A DNA stretch of 64,000 nucleotides from Paracoccaceae bacterium (GTDB taxonomy: Bacteria > Pseudomonadota > Alphaproteobacteria > Rhodobacterales > Rhodobacteraceae): NCBI GenBank assembly GCA_030697175.1, contig JAUYQR010000017.1, positions 85,718 to 149,717 of the forward strand, written 5' to 3'. The position numbers and the translations under genes are program-made. Positions 1-9,517 of the stretch are shown here, piece by piece. Numbering within the stretch: position 1 is the first letter of the stretch; every line of letters begins with the position of its first letter. The notes below the pieces were generated by a model, which did not search any database, was not told the DNA's origin, and was given only the letters and a program-made list of their open reading frames with translations.

Positions 1-2
1 TC

Positions 3-1175
3 TACCAGATCATCTGCTCCAACATCCGCGTGTCAGAGCAGCGCATCGGCGACGTCAAGGCGCAGGCCTCGGCCCTTCTGGTCGGCGCTGACCGCCTCGC
101 CACCTTGCTGGACCGTTACGGCGACCCGACCGTGACCGAAGCCATTGCCGAAATGCGCCGCCTTGCCGCCAGACAGATGCGCGCGATGATCGACCTCATT
201 CCCGACGGCAGCTACCAAAGCACCGCCATCATCGACAGCGACGGCGTGGTGAACCAACCGCTGACCATCGCGTTGACCGTGACCAAGGCCGAAGGCGCCC
301 TGACCTTCGACTTCGCGAGGTCATCGCCGCCCTGCATGGGCCCGATGAACTCGGTCCGCGCCACGACCTATTCCGCCGTCTACCTGGCCATGCGCCACAT
401 CTTCCCCGACGTGCCGATATCGGCCGGCGCGTTCGAACCCCTCACCATCACGGGCATCGAGGGCAGCTTCCTCGACGCGCAATACCCGCGCCCGGTGTCC
501 GGCTGCGCCGCCGAGGTTTCCCAACGCATCGCGGAAGCCGTGTTCGCGGCCCTCGTCCAGCCTTTGCCCAACCACGTCACCGCCGCCCCCGCCGGCACCT
601 CCGGCAACTTCGGCCTTGGCGGGCATGATCCGGAAAAGGGCCGTGACTACGTGATGTACCAGATCTCCGGTGGCGGTTACGGCGGCAACGCGGCCCACGA
701 CGGGCTTGCCAACGGCTGCTCCACCATCGGCATCTCCAAGGCCCCCCCGGTCGAGATCATGGAACAGACCTACCCGGTCCTCTATCGCCGCTACGCGCTG
801 CACGAGGGCTCGGGTGGGGCAGGGCAGCATCGCGGCGGCTTCGGGCTCGATTACGAGATCGAGCTTCTGCGCGGCGAGGCGCGCGCCAGTTTCGTGATGG
901 ATCATGGCCGGGTCGGGCCGCAAGGTGCGCTTGGCGGGCAGGACGGCGCGGTGAACCGGGTAGAGGTGATCCGCGGCGGCGAAACGCTGATCCCCGAACA
1001 CCTGTCAAAGGCGCAGGACATTGCGCTGAAACCGGGCGACCGTGTGCGAGTCCGCACTCCCGGCGGCGGCGGCTACGGCCCGCCCGCCGCCCGCGACCCC
1101 GCACTCATCGCCGAAGACGTGCGCCTTGGCCGCTACAGCAAGGCAGAGGCCGCGCGCCTGTGGCCCGCCGGGTAG
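3..1175 (+). CDS. Hydantoinase B/oxoprolinase family protein (3'-terminal part)
   Basis: The reading frame is already open at the first complete codon, so the 5' part lies outside the window; 390 codons are visible of a family usually near 550 residues. The entry segment (CSNIR followed by EQRIGDVKAQ), the central GGHDPEKG/GGGYGG stretches and the glycine-rich C-terminus (TPGGGGYGPP) are typical of HyuB, the beta subunit of N-methylhydantoinase/5-oxoprolinase-type ATP-dependent amidohydrolases. The HyuA partner would be expected upstream, outside the window. The substrate is not predictable. The gene is followed after 40 bp by the convergent end of an RND pump gene. Confidence 0.88.
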   Translation, partial: YQIICSNIRVSEQRIGDVKAQASALLVGADRLATLLDRYGDPTVTEAIAEMRRLAARQMRAMIDLIPDGSYQSTAIIDSDGVVNQPLTIALTVTKAEGALTFDFARSSPPCMGPMNSVRATTYSAVYLAMRHIFPDVPISAGAFEPLTITGIEGSFLDAQYPRPVSGCAAEVSQRIAEAVFAALVQPLPNHVTAAPAGTSGNFGLGGHDPEKGRDYVMYQISGGGYGGNAAHDGLANGCSTIGISKAPPVEIMEQTYPVLYRRYALHEGSGGAGQHRGGFGLDYEIELLRGEARASFVMDHGRVGPQGALGGQDGAVNRVEVIRGGETLIPEHLSKAQDIALKPGDRVRVRTPGGGGYGPPAARDPALIAEDVRLGRYSKAEAARLWPAG

Positions 1176-1215
1176 ACCAGCGTTCCAGGCAGGCTGTGCT
1201 TCCCCGGCGGCACCG

Positions 1216-4200
1216 CTACTCCGCCACGTGCAGCGCCGTCTGCCGCTTGCCGCTGACCCGTTCTTCCAGCGCCACCAACCGGCCCTGCAACAGCGCCAGC
1301 TCTTCCTGCCCACGCACGATCCGCTCGGCCAGGACATGCGCTTCCGGGCTTTCCGGTTCCGCTTCCTTCTTGCCGACCATGCGGCTGAACACCCGGCTCA
1401 ACAGCCGCGACAGGTCATCCATGATCAGGTAGAATGACGGCACCACGACCAGGCTCAGTACCGTCGACACGATGATGCCGCCGATCACCGCAATCGCCAT
1501 CGGCGCGCGGAACGACCCGCCCTCGCCAACCCCGAGAGCAGAGGGCAGCATCCCCGCCGACATCGCGATCGAGGTCATCACGATCGGCCGTGCCCGCTTG
1601 TGGCCCGCCTCGATCACCGCCTCGACCCGCTTCATGCCGCGTGCCCGCATTTCGATCGCAAAGTCGATCAGCAGGATGGCATTCTTCGTCACGATCCCCA
1701 TCAGCATCAGGATACCGATCAGAACCGGCATCGACACCGGGTTGTTGGTCAGGATTAGCGCCGCCGCCACGCCACCGATCGCCAGGGGCAGCGACAGAAG
1801 GATGGTGAAGGGCTGGATCACCGACCGGAACAGCAAGATCAGCACCGCCAGCACCAGCATCAGCCCCATCACCATCGCATCGACGAAACTGCCGATCAGT
1901 TCGGCCTGCACCTCGGCATCGCCCGCCGGGGCCACCCGCACCGACGGCGGAAGCTCGACCGAGGCCACGATCTCGTTGAACCGCGCGGTTGCGGTGTCCA
2001 GCGCCACGCCAACCGGCAGGCCCGCGCCGATGGTGGCGATGCGTTCGCGGTTCAACCGCTCCACCGCTGCCGGACCCTCGGCGATGGAAATATCCGCTAC
2101 CGCCGACAAGGGCACTGTCGCCCCCGTCGCCGTCGTCAATTGCAGCGCCGCGATCCGCGACAGGTCTTTGCGCCACGCATCTGCGAGCCGCACCCTGACC
2201 GGAATCAGCCGGTCGTCGATCGACAGTTTGGCCAGCGCCGCGTCGAAATCACCGATCGTTGCCACCCGCACCACGGCGGCAATCTGCTGCGTCGTGATCC
2301 CCAGCCGCGCCGCCTCTTCCAGCCGGGGCGTGATCTGGATTTCCGGCCGGGGCAGGGCGCCTTCGGACGCCACGTTCGCCAGCAAAGGCTCGCCCGACAG
2401 CGCGGCTTCCAGCTTTTGCACCGCAAGGTTCAGGTCCGCCTCGTTCGACGACAGCACCGAAAAGCTGATGTCGCGCTCGCCGCGGTCGTTCAGCTTGAAG
2501 GTGCGCACGTCAGGCACCACCGTCAGCCGCTCGAAAATCTCGGCCTCGATCTCGTTTTGCGGCCGCACCCGGCCATCCGCCGGGGCCTCGGGCAGGATCC
2601 ACCCGATCACCGGCAAGGCCTGCCCCAGATCCGACAGCTTGCGGGCAAAGCCGTTGTCCAGTCGGTCAAGGATGACCGACATGCTGGCCCGGCGCACGTC
2701 GATGTCACCGGTGGGCGAGGCACCGCCCACGATCAGCACGCTTTTCACGCCGTCGATATCCTTGATCGCGTCGCGCATCGCATCGGTCGTGATCCGGGTC
2801 TGGTCGATGCTGGACCCCGGCGGCAGTTCGACCGAGATCGACACCCGGCTCACGTCCTCTGGCGGGAACAGGCTGCCCGGCACCCGCAGCATCGCGCTAA
2901 TCGAAAAGATCACCACGATGATCGCCACCACCATCGTCATGTAATAGGTCGGGAACCGCCAGCCGAGCTTTGGCAGACGGCGCACCTTGGTGGTCGCGCT
3001 GACCATCCGCAGGTAGCCGCGCATGAACGCGCCGTCCTTTTCCTCATGGCCCGCGGCATCCCGTGCGCTCATCAGGTAGGCTGCCATCATCGGCGTGATC
3101 AATCGCGCCACCGCCAGCGAGAACAGCACCGCAATCGCCACCGTCAAACCAAACTGTCGGAAGTATTGCCCCGGAATCCCCGGCATGAACGACACCGGCA
3201 CGAACACCGCCACGATGGTGAAGGTCGTCGCGATCACCGCCAGACCGATCTCGTCCGCCGCCTCGATCGCGGCGCGGTAGGGCGTCTTGCCCATGCGGAT
3301 GTGGCGCGCGATGTTCTCGATCTCCACGATCGCATCATCGACCAGTATCCCTGTCGCCAGCGTGATCGCAAGAAAGCTGACCAGGTTCAGCGAAAAGCCC
3401 AACAGGTCCATGATGTAGAACGTCGGCACTGCCGACAGCGGCAAGGCCACCGCCGTGATCAGCGTGGCGCGCCAGTTGCGCAGGAACATCAGCACCACCA
3501 GCACGGCCAGGATCGAGCCTTCCAGCAGCGTGTGGATCGCGCTTTCGTAGTTGCCGTAGGTGTAGAACACCGTGTCGTCGATCATCGTGATGGTCACGTC
3601 CGGGTGCGCCGCGCGCACGCTGTCCAGCGCCGCATTTGTGGTCTCCGCGACGCTCACTTCCGACGCGCCCTTGGACCGGAACACCGAGAACGTCACCGCC
3701 TCGGCACCGTTGTAGCGGCTGAACGAGCGCACTTCCTTGTAGGTGTCGATGATCTCGCCCAGATCGGTCAGCCGCACGAAGCGGCCCGAGGGCAGGGCGA
3801 TGGTTGTCGCGGCCAACTGCTCTACCGTCGACTGGTCGCCCAGCGTCCGGATCGCCTGTTCGCCCGACCCGATCTCTGACCGGCCCGATCCAAGATCGAC
3901 GTTGGTCTGGCCCAGTTGCGACGATACTGCCTGCGCGGTGATGCCAAAACTGTTCAGCTTCACCGCGTCCAGTTCAATGCGGATTTCCCGTTCCGCCCCG
4001 CCATAGCGGTCCACCCGGCCAATCCCGGGGCGGCCCTGCAACGACCGGGTGATCGTGTCGTCCACGAACCACGACAGTTCTTCCAGCGTCATGTTCGGCG
4101 CGGTCACCGAAAAGTTCATGATCGCCTGGCCTTCGATGTCGATCCGGCTGACGATCGGCGCCTCGATGCCGCCCGGCAGGTCGCCGCGGATGCGGTCGAT

Positions 4201-4533
4201 GGCGTCCTTCACATCCTGCACGGCCTTGTCGGTGGACACATCCATGCGGAACTCGACTGCCGTGGTCGACACCCCGTCCGTCACGGTCGAGATCACGCTC
4301 TTGACCCCGGTGATCCCGGCCACCGCGTCTTCGATCTCCTTGGTGACCTGGCTTTCCAGTTCGGCGGGTGCCGCACCGGCCTGCGCCACCGTGACCGCAA
4401 CCAAGGGCACGTCGATGTTGGGAAACCGCGTGATCGGCAGGCTGATGAACGACTGCCAGCCCAGCACCATGAGCATGAAGAACGCCAGAAGCGGCGCTAC
4501 GGGGTTGCGGATCGCCCAGGCTGAGAAGTTCAT
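1216..4533 (-). CDS. RND-family multidrug efflux inner-membrane pump
   Basis: 1105 residues, the length of AcrB/MexB-type HAE-1 transporters. It starts MNFSAWAIRNP, a normal RND N-terminus leading into TM1. The TM4 proton-relay motif is visible (ATGILVDDAIVEIEN, two adjacent aspartates), and the second half repeats the fold with a TM10-type segment (GIVTKNAILLIDFAIE). A short charged C-terminal tail (residues about 1060-1105) has coiled-coil-like heptads. It should pump hydrophobic or cationic compounds across the envelope with the adaptor encoded immediately upstream (10 bp gap, same strand). No outer-membrane TolC-like gene is adjacent, so the channel must be encoded elsewhere. The substrate is unknown. 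Confidence 0.93.
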   Translation of the reverse strand: MNFSAWAIRNPVAPLLAFFMLMVLGWQSFISLPITRFPNIDVPLVAVTVAQAGAAPAELESQVTKEIEDAVAGITGVKSVISTVTDGVSTTAVEFRMDVSTDKAVQDVKDAIDRIRGDLPGGIEAPIVSRIDIEGQAIMNFSVTAPNMTLEELSWFVDDTITRSLQGRPGIGRVDRYGGAEREIRIELDAVKLNSFGITAQAVSSQLGQTNVDLGSGRSEIGSGEQAIRTLGDQSTVEQLAATTIALPSGRFVRLTDLGEIIDTYKEVRSFSRYNGAEAVTFSVFRSKGASEVSVAETTNAALDSVRAAHPDVTITMIDDTVFYTYGNYESAIHTLLEGSILAVLVVLMFLRNWRATLITAVALPLSAVPTFYIMDLLGFSLNLVSFLAITLATGILVDDAIVEIENIARHIRMGKTPYRAAIEAADEIGLAVIATTFTIVAVFVPVSFMPGIPGQYFRQFGLTVAIAVLFSLAVARLITPMMAAYLMSARDAAGHEEKDGAFMRGYLRMVSATTKVRRLPKLGWRFPTYYMTMVVAIIVVIFSISAMLRVPGSLFPPEDVSRVSISVELPPGSSIDQTRITTDAMRDAIKDIDGVKSVLIVGGASPTGDIDVRRASMSVILDRLDNGFARKLSDLGQALPVIGWILPEAPADGRVRPQNEIEAEIFERLTVVPDVRTFKLNDRGERDISFSVLSSNEADLNLAVQKLEAALSGEPLLANVASEGALPRPEIQITPRLEEAARLGITTQQIAAVVRVATIGDFDAALAKLSIDDRLIPVRVRLADAWRKDLSRIAALQLTTATGATVPLSAVADISIAEGPAAVERLNRERIATIGAGLPVGVALDTATARFNEIVASVELPPSVRVAPAGDAEVQAELIGSFVDAMVMGLMLVLAVLILLFRSVIQPFTILLSLPLAIGGVAAALILTNNPVSMPVLIGILMLMGIVTKNAILLIDFAIEMRARGMKRVEAVIEAGHKRARPIVMTSIAMSAGMLPSALGVGEGGSFRAPMAIAVIGGIIVSTVLSLVVVPSFYLIMDDLSRLLSRVFSRMVGKKEAEPESPEAHVLAERIVRGQEELALLQGRLVALEERVSGKRQTALHVAE

Positions 4534-4543
4534 CGCCGCACCC

Positions 4544-5725
4544 TCAATTCACGGTTGCCGTGTCGGGAACCGGGTTGACCCGATCGCCCGACCGCACGAA
4601 CGCACCAGCCTTGGCAACCACCAGATCGCCCGCCGCCAGACCTTCCAGAACCTCGACATAGCTGCCGTCACGGATGCCGGTCTTGACCACCACCCGCTCG
4701 ACGACGCCGTCCGTCACCCGCATCACGGTAGAGCCCGTCGCATCCGACCCCACCGCCGTCACCGGCACCGACAGCGTTTCACGCTCGGCCACCAGAATCT
4801 CGGCCTCGGCGAACATGCCCGAGCGCAGCTTTTCGGGCTCGTCCACCGCAATCCGCACGCGGCCCAGACGGGTCGTGGTGTCAATCGTAGGTTCCACCAG
4901 CCGCACGGTTCCCGATAGCGCCGCTGTGGCCCCGACCGTGCGCAATTCCGCCTTCTGCCCCTCGACCAGACGCAGGATATCGGCCTCGGCCACGTCGGCG
5001 CGCAATTCCAGCGCCCCGTCGCGCACGATCACGAACATCGCCTGTCCCGCGGCCGTGGCAATCCCGCCCAGCCGGGCGTTGCGCGTCACCACCTTGCCCG
5101 CGACCGGGGCCTTCACCTCGGTCCGCGCCAATTGCAGGTCGACGTTTTCCAACTGCGCCTTGCCCAGATCGACCTGAGCCCGCGCCGCCTCGAGCGATTG
5201 CCGCGCCACGCTGACCCGCGCGGTCGCTGACACGGCACTGGCATTCGCGGTATCCGCCGCCGCCTGCGACGCTGATCCCTGCTCGCGCAGCCTGGCCGTC
5301 CGCTCGGCCACCCGCTGGGCCTCGCCGGCGCTTGCCTCGGCTTCGACCAGTTGCGCCTCGGCTTGCGCGATCGTCGCCTTGGCCGCCGCCAGCGATGCCA
5401 CCGCCTGACTGCGTTGCAATTCCAGCGTCTGCTTCGACAGCACCGCCAGCACCTGGCCTTCGGTCACCACATCCCCCACATCGACCAGCAACTGCTCCAC
5501 CGGCTGGCCTTCGATCAAGGGTGCCACCTGCACCTCCTCGACCGGCCCGATCATCCCCGACGCGATCACCCGGTCGCGCAGCAGCCGCGCGGTCACGTCC
5601 GTCACCGTGATCGCCGGGAGTGTCTCCACCACGGCAACCGCTTCGGCCTCCTGGGCACACGCAGCCCCCGCCATGACCATCATCGACAGGGCAACTGCCT
5701 GACCAAACTTGTGAAACGCGCGCAT
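4544..5725 (-). CDS. RND efflux periplasmic adaptor subunit (membrane fusion protein)
   Basis: 393 residues from the ATG at 5725; the frame is open further upstream, but MRAFHKFGQ opens a normal signal sequence (MMVMAGAACAQ, possible lipoprotein or signal-peptidase site near the Cys). The order is that of HlyD/AcrA adaptors: lipoyl-like half (PLIEGQPVEQLLVDVGDVVTEG), alanine/glutamine-rich alpha-hairpin coiled coil (residues about 100-180), second lipoyl half (KAPVAGKVV), beta-barrel and membrane-proximal domain. It bridges the pump and an outer-membrane channel. It lies between the tetR gene (8 bp gap) and the pump gene, so the three probably form one transcription unit. Confidence 0.92.
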   Translation of the reverse strand: MRAFHKFGQAVALSMMVMAGAACAQEAEAVAVVETLPAITVTDVTARLLRDRVIASGMIGPVEEVQVAPLIEGQPVEQLLVDVGDVVTEGQVLAVLSKQTLELQRSQAVASLAAAKATIAQAEAQLVEAEASAGEAQRVAERTARLREQGSASQAAADTANASAVSATARVSVARQSLEAARAQVDLGKAQLENVDLQLARTEVKAPVAGKVVTRNARLGGIATAAGQAMFVIVRDGALELRADVAEADILRLVEGQKAELRTVGATAALSGTVRLVEPTIDTTTRLGRVRIAVDEPEKLRSGMFAEAEILVAERETLSVPVTAVGSDATGSTVMRVTDGVVERVVVKTGIRDGSYVEVLEGLAAGDLVVAKAGAFVRSGDRVNPVPDTATVN

Positions 5726-5732
5726 GGCGACC

Positions 5733-6365
5733 TCAGCCTTCCTGCTTGTCATTGGAAATCTTGTCAGTGGAAATTTCGGCCAGCACCTGGTCAATGATAC
5801 GCCCCACAAGCGCTGTCAGATCAGCGTCCCCGCCGCCATACTGGCTGCTGCGGATTGTCGCGGCCTTCACCAGCATCACCAGAAGCTGCCCCTGCGCCCG
5901 GTAGCGCTGCGCCGCCTCTTCCAGCGTCCGCCCGGTCACGCCCGCAAAGACCGTGATCAGGTTGGCGATGATCGTCTCTTCCATGGCTCTTGACGCCAGC
6001 CCGACCTCCGGCTTGCGCATCGCCGCCGCGGTGATTTCGGCCCAAAGCTGGCCGTCGTCCTGACACGCGCCGCCGATATGCTCCATCATCTTCGCCCGAA
6101 TCGCGGTCATCGGGTCGCCCGAGGTGCGGATCGCGGAAAAGTCCTGCTCCATCTCATGCAGGTCCAGATCACACATTGCCTCGACAATCGCGGCTTTCGA
6201 CGGAAAATAGCGGTAGAAATTGCCGACGCTCATCCCCGCCGCGCGGGCCAGATCCTGCATCGACGCGCCATCAAAGCCCTTTTCGGCAAAGGCCCGGCGG
6301 ACCAGCCCAAGGATCTCGTGGCTGCGGACATCAAGACCGTGGGCGGGGGCAGCGGTGACAGGCAT
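5733..6365 (-). CDS. TetR/AcrR family transcriptional regulator of the efflux operon
   Basis: 210 residues from the ATG at 6365. The N-terminal helix-turn-helix (residues about 20-65, ending MSVGNFYRYFPSKAAIVEAM) is the standard TetR DNA-binding domain; the C-terminal ligand domain is not diagnostic. An alternative ATG at 6389 has no Shine-Dalgarno and lies inside the operator palindrome, while the ATG at 6365 has GAGG five bases upstream. It is first in a likely tetR-adaptor-pump operon, so it probably represses itself and the pump until a toxic ligand binds. Confidence 0.92.
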   Translation of the reverse strand: MPVTAAPAHGLDVRSHEILGLVRRAFAEKGFDGASMQDLARAAGMSVGNFYRYFPSKAAIVEAMCDLDLHEMEQDFSAIRTSGDPMTAIRAKMMEHIGGACQDDGQLWAEITAAAMRKPEVGLASRAMEETIIANLITVFAGVTGRTLEEAAQRYRAQGQLLVMLVKAATIRSSQYGGGDADLTALVGRIIDQVLAEISTDKISNDKQEG

Positions 6366-6375
6366 TTCAGCCTCA

Positions 6376-6391
6376 GAATGAACGTTCATTC
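6376..6391. promoter_or_regulatory. TetR-type operator, perfect 16-bp palindrome
   Basis: GAATGAACGTTCATTC is a perfect palindrome ten bases upstream of the chosen tetR start and matches the general AcrR/TetR operator type. It is well placed for autorepression of the efflux operon. The divergent tgt gene starts 110 bp away, so it could also feel the regulator. Confidence 0.75.
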
Positions 6392-6501
6392 ACGGAGATA
6401 GACAAAACCGCGCGCACGTCAAGTGGTTTGCGCATCTGGCGGGCCGGACTTGGCTTTTCCACCGTTTTCGCCCAAAGGACAGGCAAAGAGGCGGGCGCAT
6501 C

Positions 6502-7632
6502 ATGGCAACTGGCATATCCTTCAGCGTGGCGGCTACTGACGGCGCGGCGCGATCCGGCACGATCAAGACCCCACGGGGCGAGATTCGCACCCCTGCCTTC
6601 ATGCCGGTCGGGACCGCCGCCACCGTCAAGGCGATGCTGCCAGAAAGCGTCCGCGCCACCGGGGCCGACATCCTTCTGGGCAACACCTACCACCTGATGC
6701 TGCGCCCCACCGCTGAACGCATCGCGGCTTTGGGGGGCCTGCACCGCTTCATGAACTGGCACCGCCCGATCCTGACGGACTCTGGCGGCTTTCAGGTCAT
6801 GTCGCTCGCGTCCTTGCGCAAACTGACCGAGGAAGGCGTGCGGTTTTCGTCTCATATCGACGGATCGAAACACATGCTGACGCCCGAACGCAGCATGGAA
6901 ATCCAGAAACTCCTCGGCTCCGACATCGTCATGGCCTTTGACGAATGTCCAGCACTTCCCGCCACCGACGAAGCGGTGGCCCAGTCTATGCGCCTGTCGA
7001 TGCGCTGGGCGCAAAGGTCGCGTGATGCCTTTGGCGACCGCCCAGGCCACGCGCTGTTCGGCATCATGCAGGGCGGCGTGAACCGCGACCTGCGCGAAGA
7101 ATCCGCCAAGGCGCTCGCGTCCATCGACTTTGACGGATACGCCGTCGGCGGCCTCGCGGTGGGCGAGGGGCAGGAGGCGATGTTTTCCGTCCTCGACTAC
7201 GCTCCGGGCTTTCTGCCTGCCGACAAGCCGCGCTACCTGATGGGGGTGGGCAAGCCCGACGACATCGTCGGCGCGGTGGAACGCGGGATCGACATGATGG
7301 ATTGCGTGCTGCCGTCCCGCTCTGGCCGCACCGGGCAGGGCTGGACGCCGCGCGGCCAGATCAACCTCAGGAACGCCCGCCACCGCGACGACCCGCGCCC
7401 GCTGGACGAAAGCTGCACCTGCCCGGCCTGCGCCAACTATTCCCGCGCCTACCTGCATCATGTGGTCAAGGCAGACGAGATCATCGGCTCCATGCTTCTG
7501 ACCTGGCACAACCTGCACTACTACCAAAGCCTGATGCAGGGGCTGCGCGACGCCATCGCGGCACAAGCGCTGGCCGATTTCGTTTTCCGCTTTCACGCCA
7601 TGCGGTTGCAAGGTGATATCGAGCCGCATTAG
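6502..7632 (+). CDS. tgt: tRNA-guanine(34) transglycosylase
   Basis: 376 residues, the bacterial Tgt length. The enzyme exchanges guanine-34 for preQ1 in GUN-anticodon tRNAs (Asp, Asn, His, Tyr) during queuosine synthesis. Visible signatures are [10 protein letters not shown] (substrate pocket, catalytic Asp), GGLAVGE, the nucleophile region [11 protein letters not shown], and the zinc site CTCPAC with a later LTWHNLH. The start ATG follows a GAGG-containing leader. The two tRNA-Asp(GTC) genes in this window are natural substrates. No other queuosine genes are adjacent. Confidence 0.97.
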   Translation: MATGISFSVAATDGAARSGTIKTPRGEIRTPAFMPVGTAATVKAMLPESVRATGADILLGNTYHLMLRPTAERIAALGGLHRFMNWHRPILTDSGGFQVMSLASLRKLTEEGVRFSSHIDGSKHMLTPERSMEIQKLLGSDIVMAFDECPALPATDEAVAQSMRLSMRWAQRSRDAFGDRPGHALFGIMQGGVNRDLREESAKALASIDFDGYAVGGLAVGEGQEAMFSVLDYAPGFLPADKPRYLMGVGKPDDIVGAVERGIDMMDCVLPSRSGRTGQGWTPRGQINLRNARHRDDPRPLDESCTCPACANYSRAYLHHVVKADEIIGSMLLTWHNLHYYQSLMQGLRDAIAAQALADFVFRFHAMRLQGDIEPH

Positions 7633-7738
7633 TCTTCGTTAAGATTTTGGTGGAACGCGGTTCCCCGTCCGTTGTATGCAGGTAATTGGATACACAGCGC
7701 AGTAGCGACTGGCGGACCGGACAGGCGAGGGTTCCAGC

Positions 7739-8782
7739 ATGGCCACACTCAGTTTCTTTGCCAGACGGGATTCCATCACCGCCAACAACTCGATTCTGAA
7801 CCCGATCGGCACAAACCAGGCGCCGACCACCACGATCACCTTCACCGACAATGGCGGCACCGGTGATCTGCTGCTGGATCGCAACGGCGGGCTGGTCGAT
7901 CCCGACACGCAGGTCATCATCAACGGTGTGACCTACAACTTCACGCTCCAGTTCGTCGGCACCTTTCCGGCGGGCAGCTCGCAAGTGCCCGACAGCCTTG
8001 AAGGCAAGCAGGTCGCCCTCATCACCGTGGTGATCGGCGGGCAAACCCGCGAATACTTCTTCGTCACCGACGGCACCGCCACGCTTGCCCAGATGAATGC
8101 CATCGGCAACGGTTCGATCCCGCTTGACGGGCTGAATTTCAATCCCGACCCGTTCTATCCCTGCTTCTGCGCCGGCACGATGATCGCAACTCCGACCGGT
8201 CCCCGCGGCGTCGAAACTCTTGGTGCGGGCGACCGGGTGCTGACCGATACAGGCGCGTCCAGGCCGATCCTCTGGGTCGGCAAAAGCCGCGTTTCGCTTG
8301 CCGAACTGCGCGCCAACCCGCGCCTCGCGCCGGTCCGCGTTCCCGCCCACAGTTTCGGCCCGTCGCTGCCTGCGGCCGATCTTCTGGTCTCGCCGCAGCA
8401 CCGGATCGTGCTGCATCACCCGGCGGCAGAGCTGTTGTTCGCAGCCCCCCGCGTTCTGGCCGCCGCACGCCACCTTGTCGGCACCTTTGCCGAAGAAACC
8501 ACGCCCACGGCGGATGTCGACTACTTTCATATCCTCACCGACGCGCACGAAATCCTCCTCTCCAATGGCCTGCCCAGCGAAAGCTTTCAGCCCGCCCGCC
8601 GGAGCATCGACGTGATGGCAGCCGAAACCCGCGCCGGTCTGGAATTGGCCCTGCAAGGCGCGGGCCGTGATGACCTTCTCACCCGCCCCGATGCGCTGCC
8701 CAGCCTCAGGCGGGGCGAAGTGCGGGCGCTTGTGTCCGAGATGCGCCCGCACGCGCCAGCCAGGCCAAGTCGGGCCGCCTGA
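7739..8782 (+). CDS. Hint domain-containing protein
   Basis: 347 residues. The N-terminal 135 residues are beta-rich and threonine/glycine-rich with no match I can name. At residues 142-147 the motif CFCAGT opens a Hint (hedgehog/intein) module (C144AGTMIATPTG, then GDRVLTDTG, SPQHRIVL and DYFHILTDAHEILLSNGLPSESF), running to about residue 290. Cys144 would be the autoprocessing nucleophile. Proteins of this plan are common in Rhodobacteraceae and are thought to be exported or surface-related, but the function is not established. No signal peptide is obvious. It is monocistronic between tgt and a convergent gene. Confidence 0.88.
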   Translation: MATLSFFARRDSITANNSILNPIGTNQAPTTTITFTDNGGTGDLLLDRNGGLVDPDTQVIINGVTYNFTLQFVGTFPAGSSQVPDSLEGKQVALITVVIGGQTREYFFVTDGTATLAQMNAIGNGSIPLDGLNFNPDPFYPCFCAGTMIATPTGPRGVETLGAGDRVLTDTGASRPILWVGKSRVSLAELRANPRLAPVRVPAHSFGPSLPAADLLVSPQHRIVLHHPAAELLFAAPRVLAAARHLVGTFAEETTPTADVDYFHILTDAHEILLSNGLPSESFQPARRSIDVMAAETRAGLELALQGAGRDDLLTRPDALPSLRRGEVRALVSEMRPHAPARPSRAA

Positions 8783-8794
8783 ACTGACCGTTGG

Positions 8795-9193
8795 TTACGC
8801 GCTGGCACCAACCCCAAGGTTGTCCCGTGCGATCCAGCGAGTCAGGCCGACAATCGCCATCCCGCCCAGAATGACGACCGTTGCATTCACGACAGGCTGA
8901 TCGGCCAGTGGCCGCAACGCCGCAGGAAACAGCGCCACCCCGGTCGCAAGACACAGCCGCGACACCTGCACCGCATCCGACAATTTCGTCAGTCCCGGCA
9001 GGAATACCGCCGTCAGCACCGCCGCTGGCGTGATGACTGCCGCGTAAAGCAGGCCGGTGAACAGCGGCAGGGGCAGGGCGCCAACCATGCCGGGCCGGTC
9101 AAGGTACAAAAGCATGCCCGCCAGAAATGCAAGAATGCACACCCTCAGTGCGCGCGGGCCTTGAGCCTTTGTCCGAACCGCCAAACCACCCAT
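8795..9193 (-). CDS. Small hydrophobic membrane protein, function unknown
   Basis: 132 residues from the ATG at 9193, with a GGG-rich stretch just upstream that could serve as ribosome binding site. The frame stays open far upstream on this strand, but only because it runs antisense to lon. The protein reads as four membrane segments: about residues 16-30, 45-66, 80-95 and 102-120 (VVNATVVILGGMAIVGLT). I recognise no family signature. It is divergent from lon, sharing a 324-bp intergenic region with it, and convergent with the Hint gene (12 bp apart). That it is a real gene is inferred from composition and the free start site. Confidence 0.6.
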   Translation of the reverse strand: MGGLAVRTKAQGPRALRVCILAFLAGMLLYLDRPGMVGALPLPLFTGLLYAAVITPAAVLTAVFLPGLTKLSDAVQVSRLCLATGVALFPAALRPLADQPVVNATVVILGGMAIVGLTRWIARDNLGVGASA

Positions 9194-9517
9194 CGGCCCC
9201 ACCCTGTCGTTTTCCTGACCGGTGGTTTGCACGGCAACTGCGCTCAGATTGCGGCAAGATCTTTGACAAATCGTGGCACCGCTGTTTCCGCCGACGCAGC
9301 CGAAAACCCGGTTTCCACCCTTGCAGCGGACGCCGTGCGGGTTCACATTGCCAAAGCTGTGGAATGCCAGACCTGTGGAATGCCAACGCTGTGGAATGCC
9401 AGACCTGCGGAACTTGAATCCCCGGATCGGGACACACAAGTTAACGAAGTCGCGGAGACGGACGTGGTTGCCGATGGTCGGGGCCAGTCGTGTCTGCCGC
9501 AAGCCAAGGACGACGCT
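9194..9517. promoter_or_regulatory. Divergent intergenic region upstream of lon
   Basis: These 324 bp hold no convincing gene. They contain TTGACA at 9263-9268 without a clear -10, a 16-bp direct-repeat tract (9356-9413), and CTTGAAT at 9413-9419, which resembles the -35 of a heat-shock sigma factor promoter directly abutting the repeats. No good -10 partner is obvious, so the promoter assignment is tentative. Confidence 0.4.
9356..9413. repeat. 16-bp direct repeat, 3.6 copies, upstream of lon
   Basis: Units are GCTGTGGAATGCCAGA (9356-9371), CCTGTGGAATGCCAAC (9372-9387), GCTGTGGAATGCCAGA (9388-9403) and a partial CCTGCGGAAC (9404-9413). Units 1 and 3 are identical, so the array can also be read as a 32-bp repeat. 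It ends about 105 bp before the lon start. It could be a multi-site operator or an unstable tandem expansion. Confidence 0.85.
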
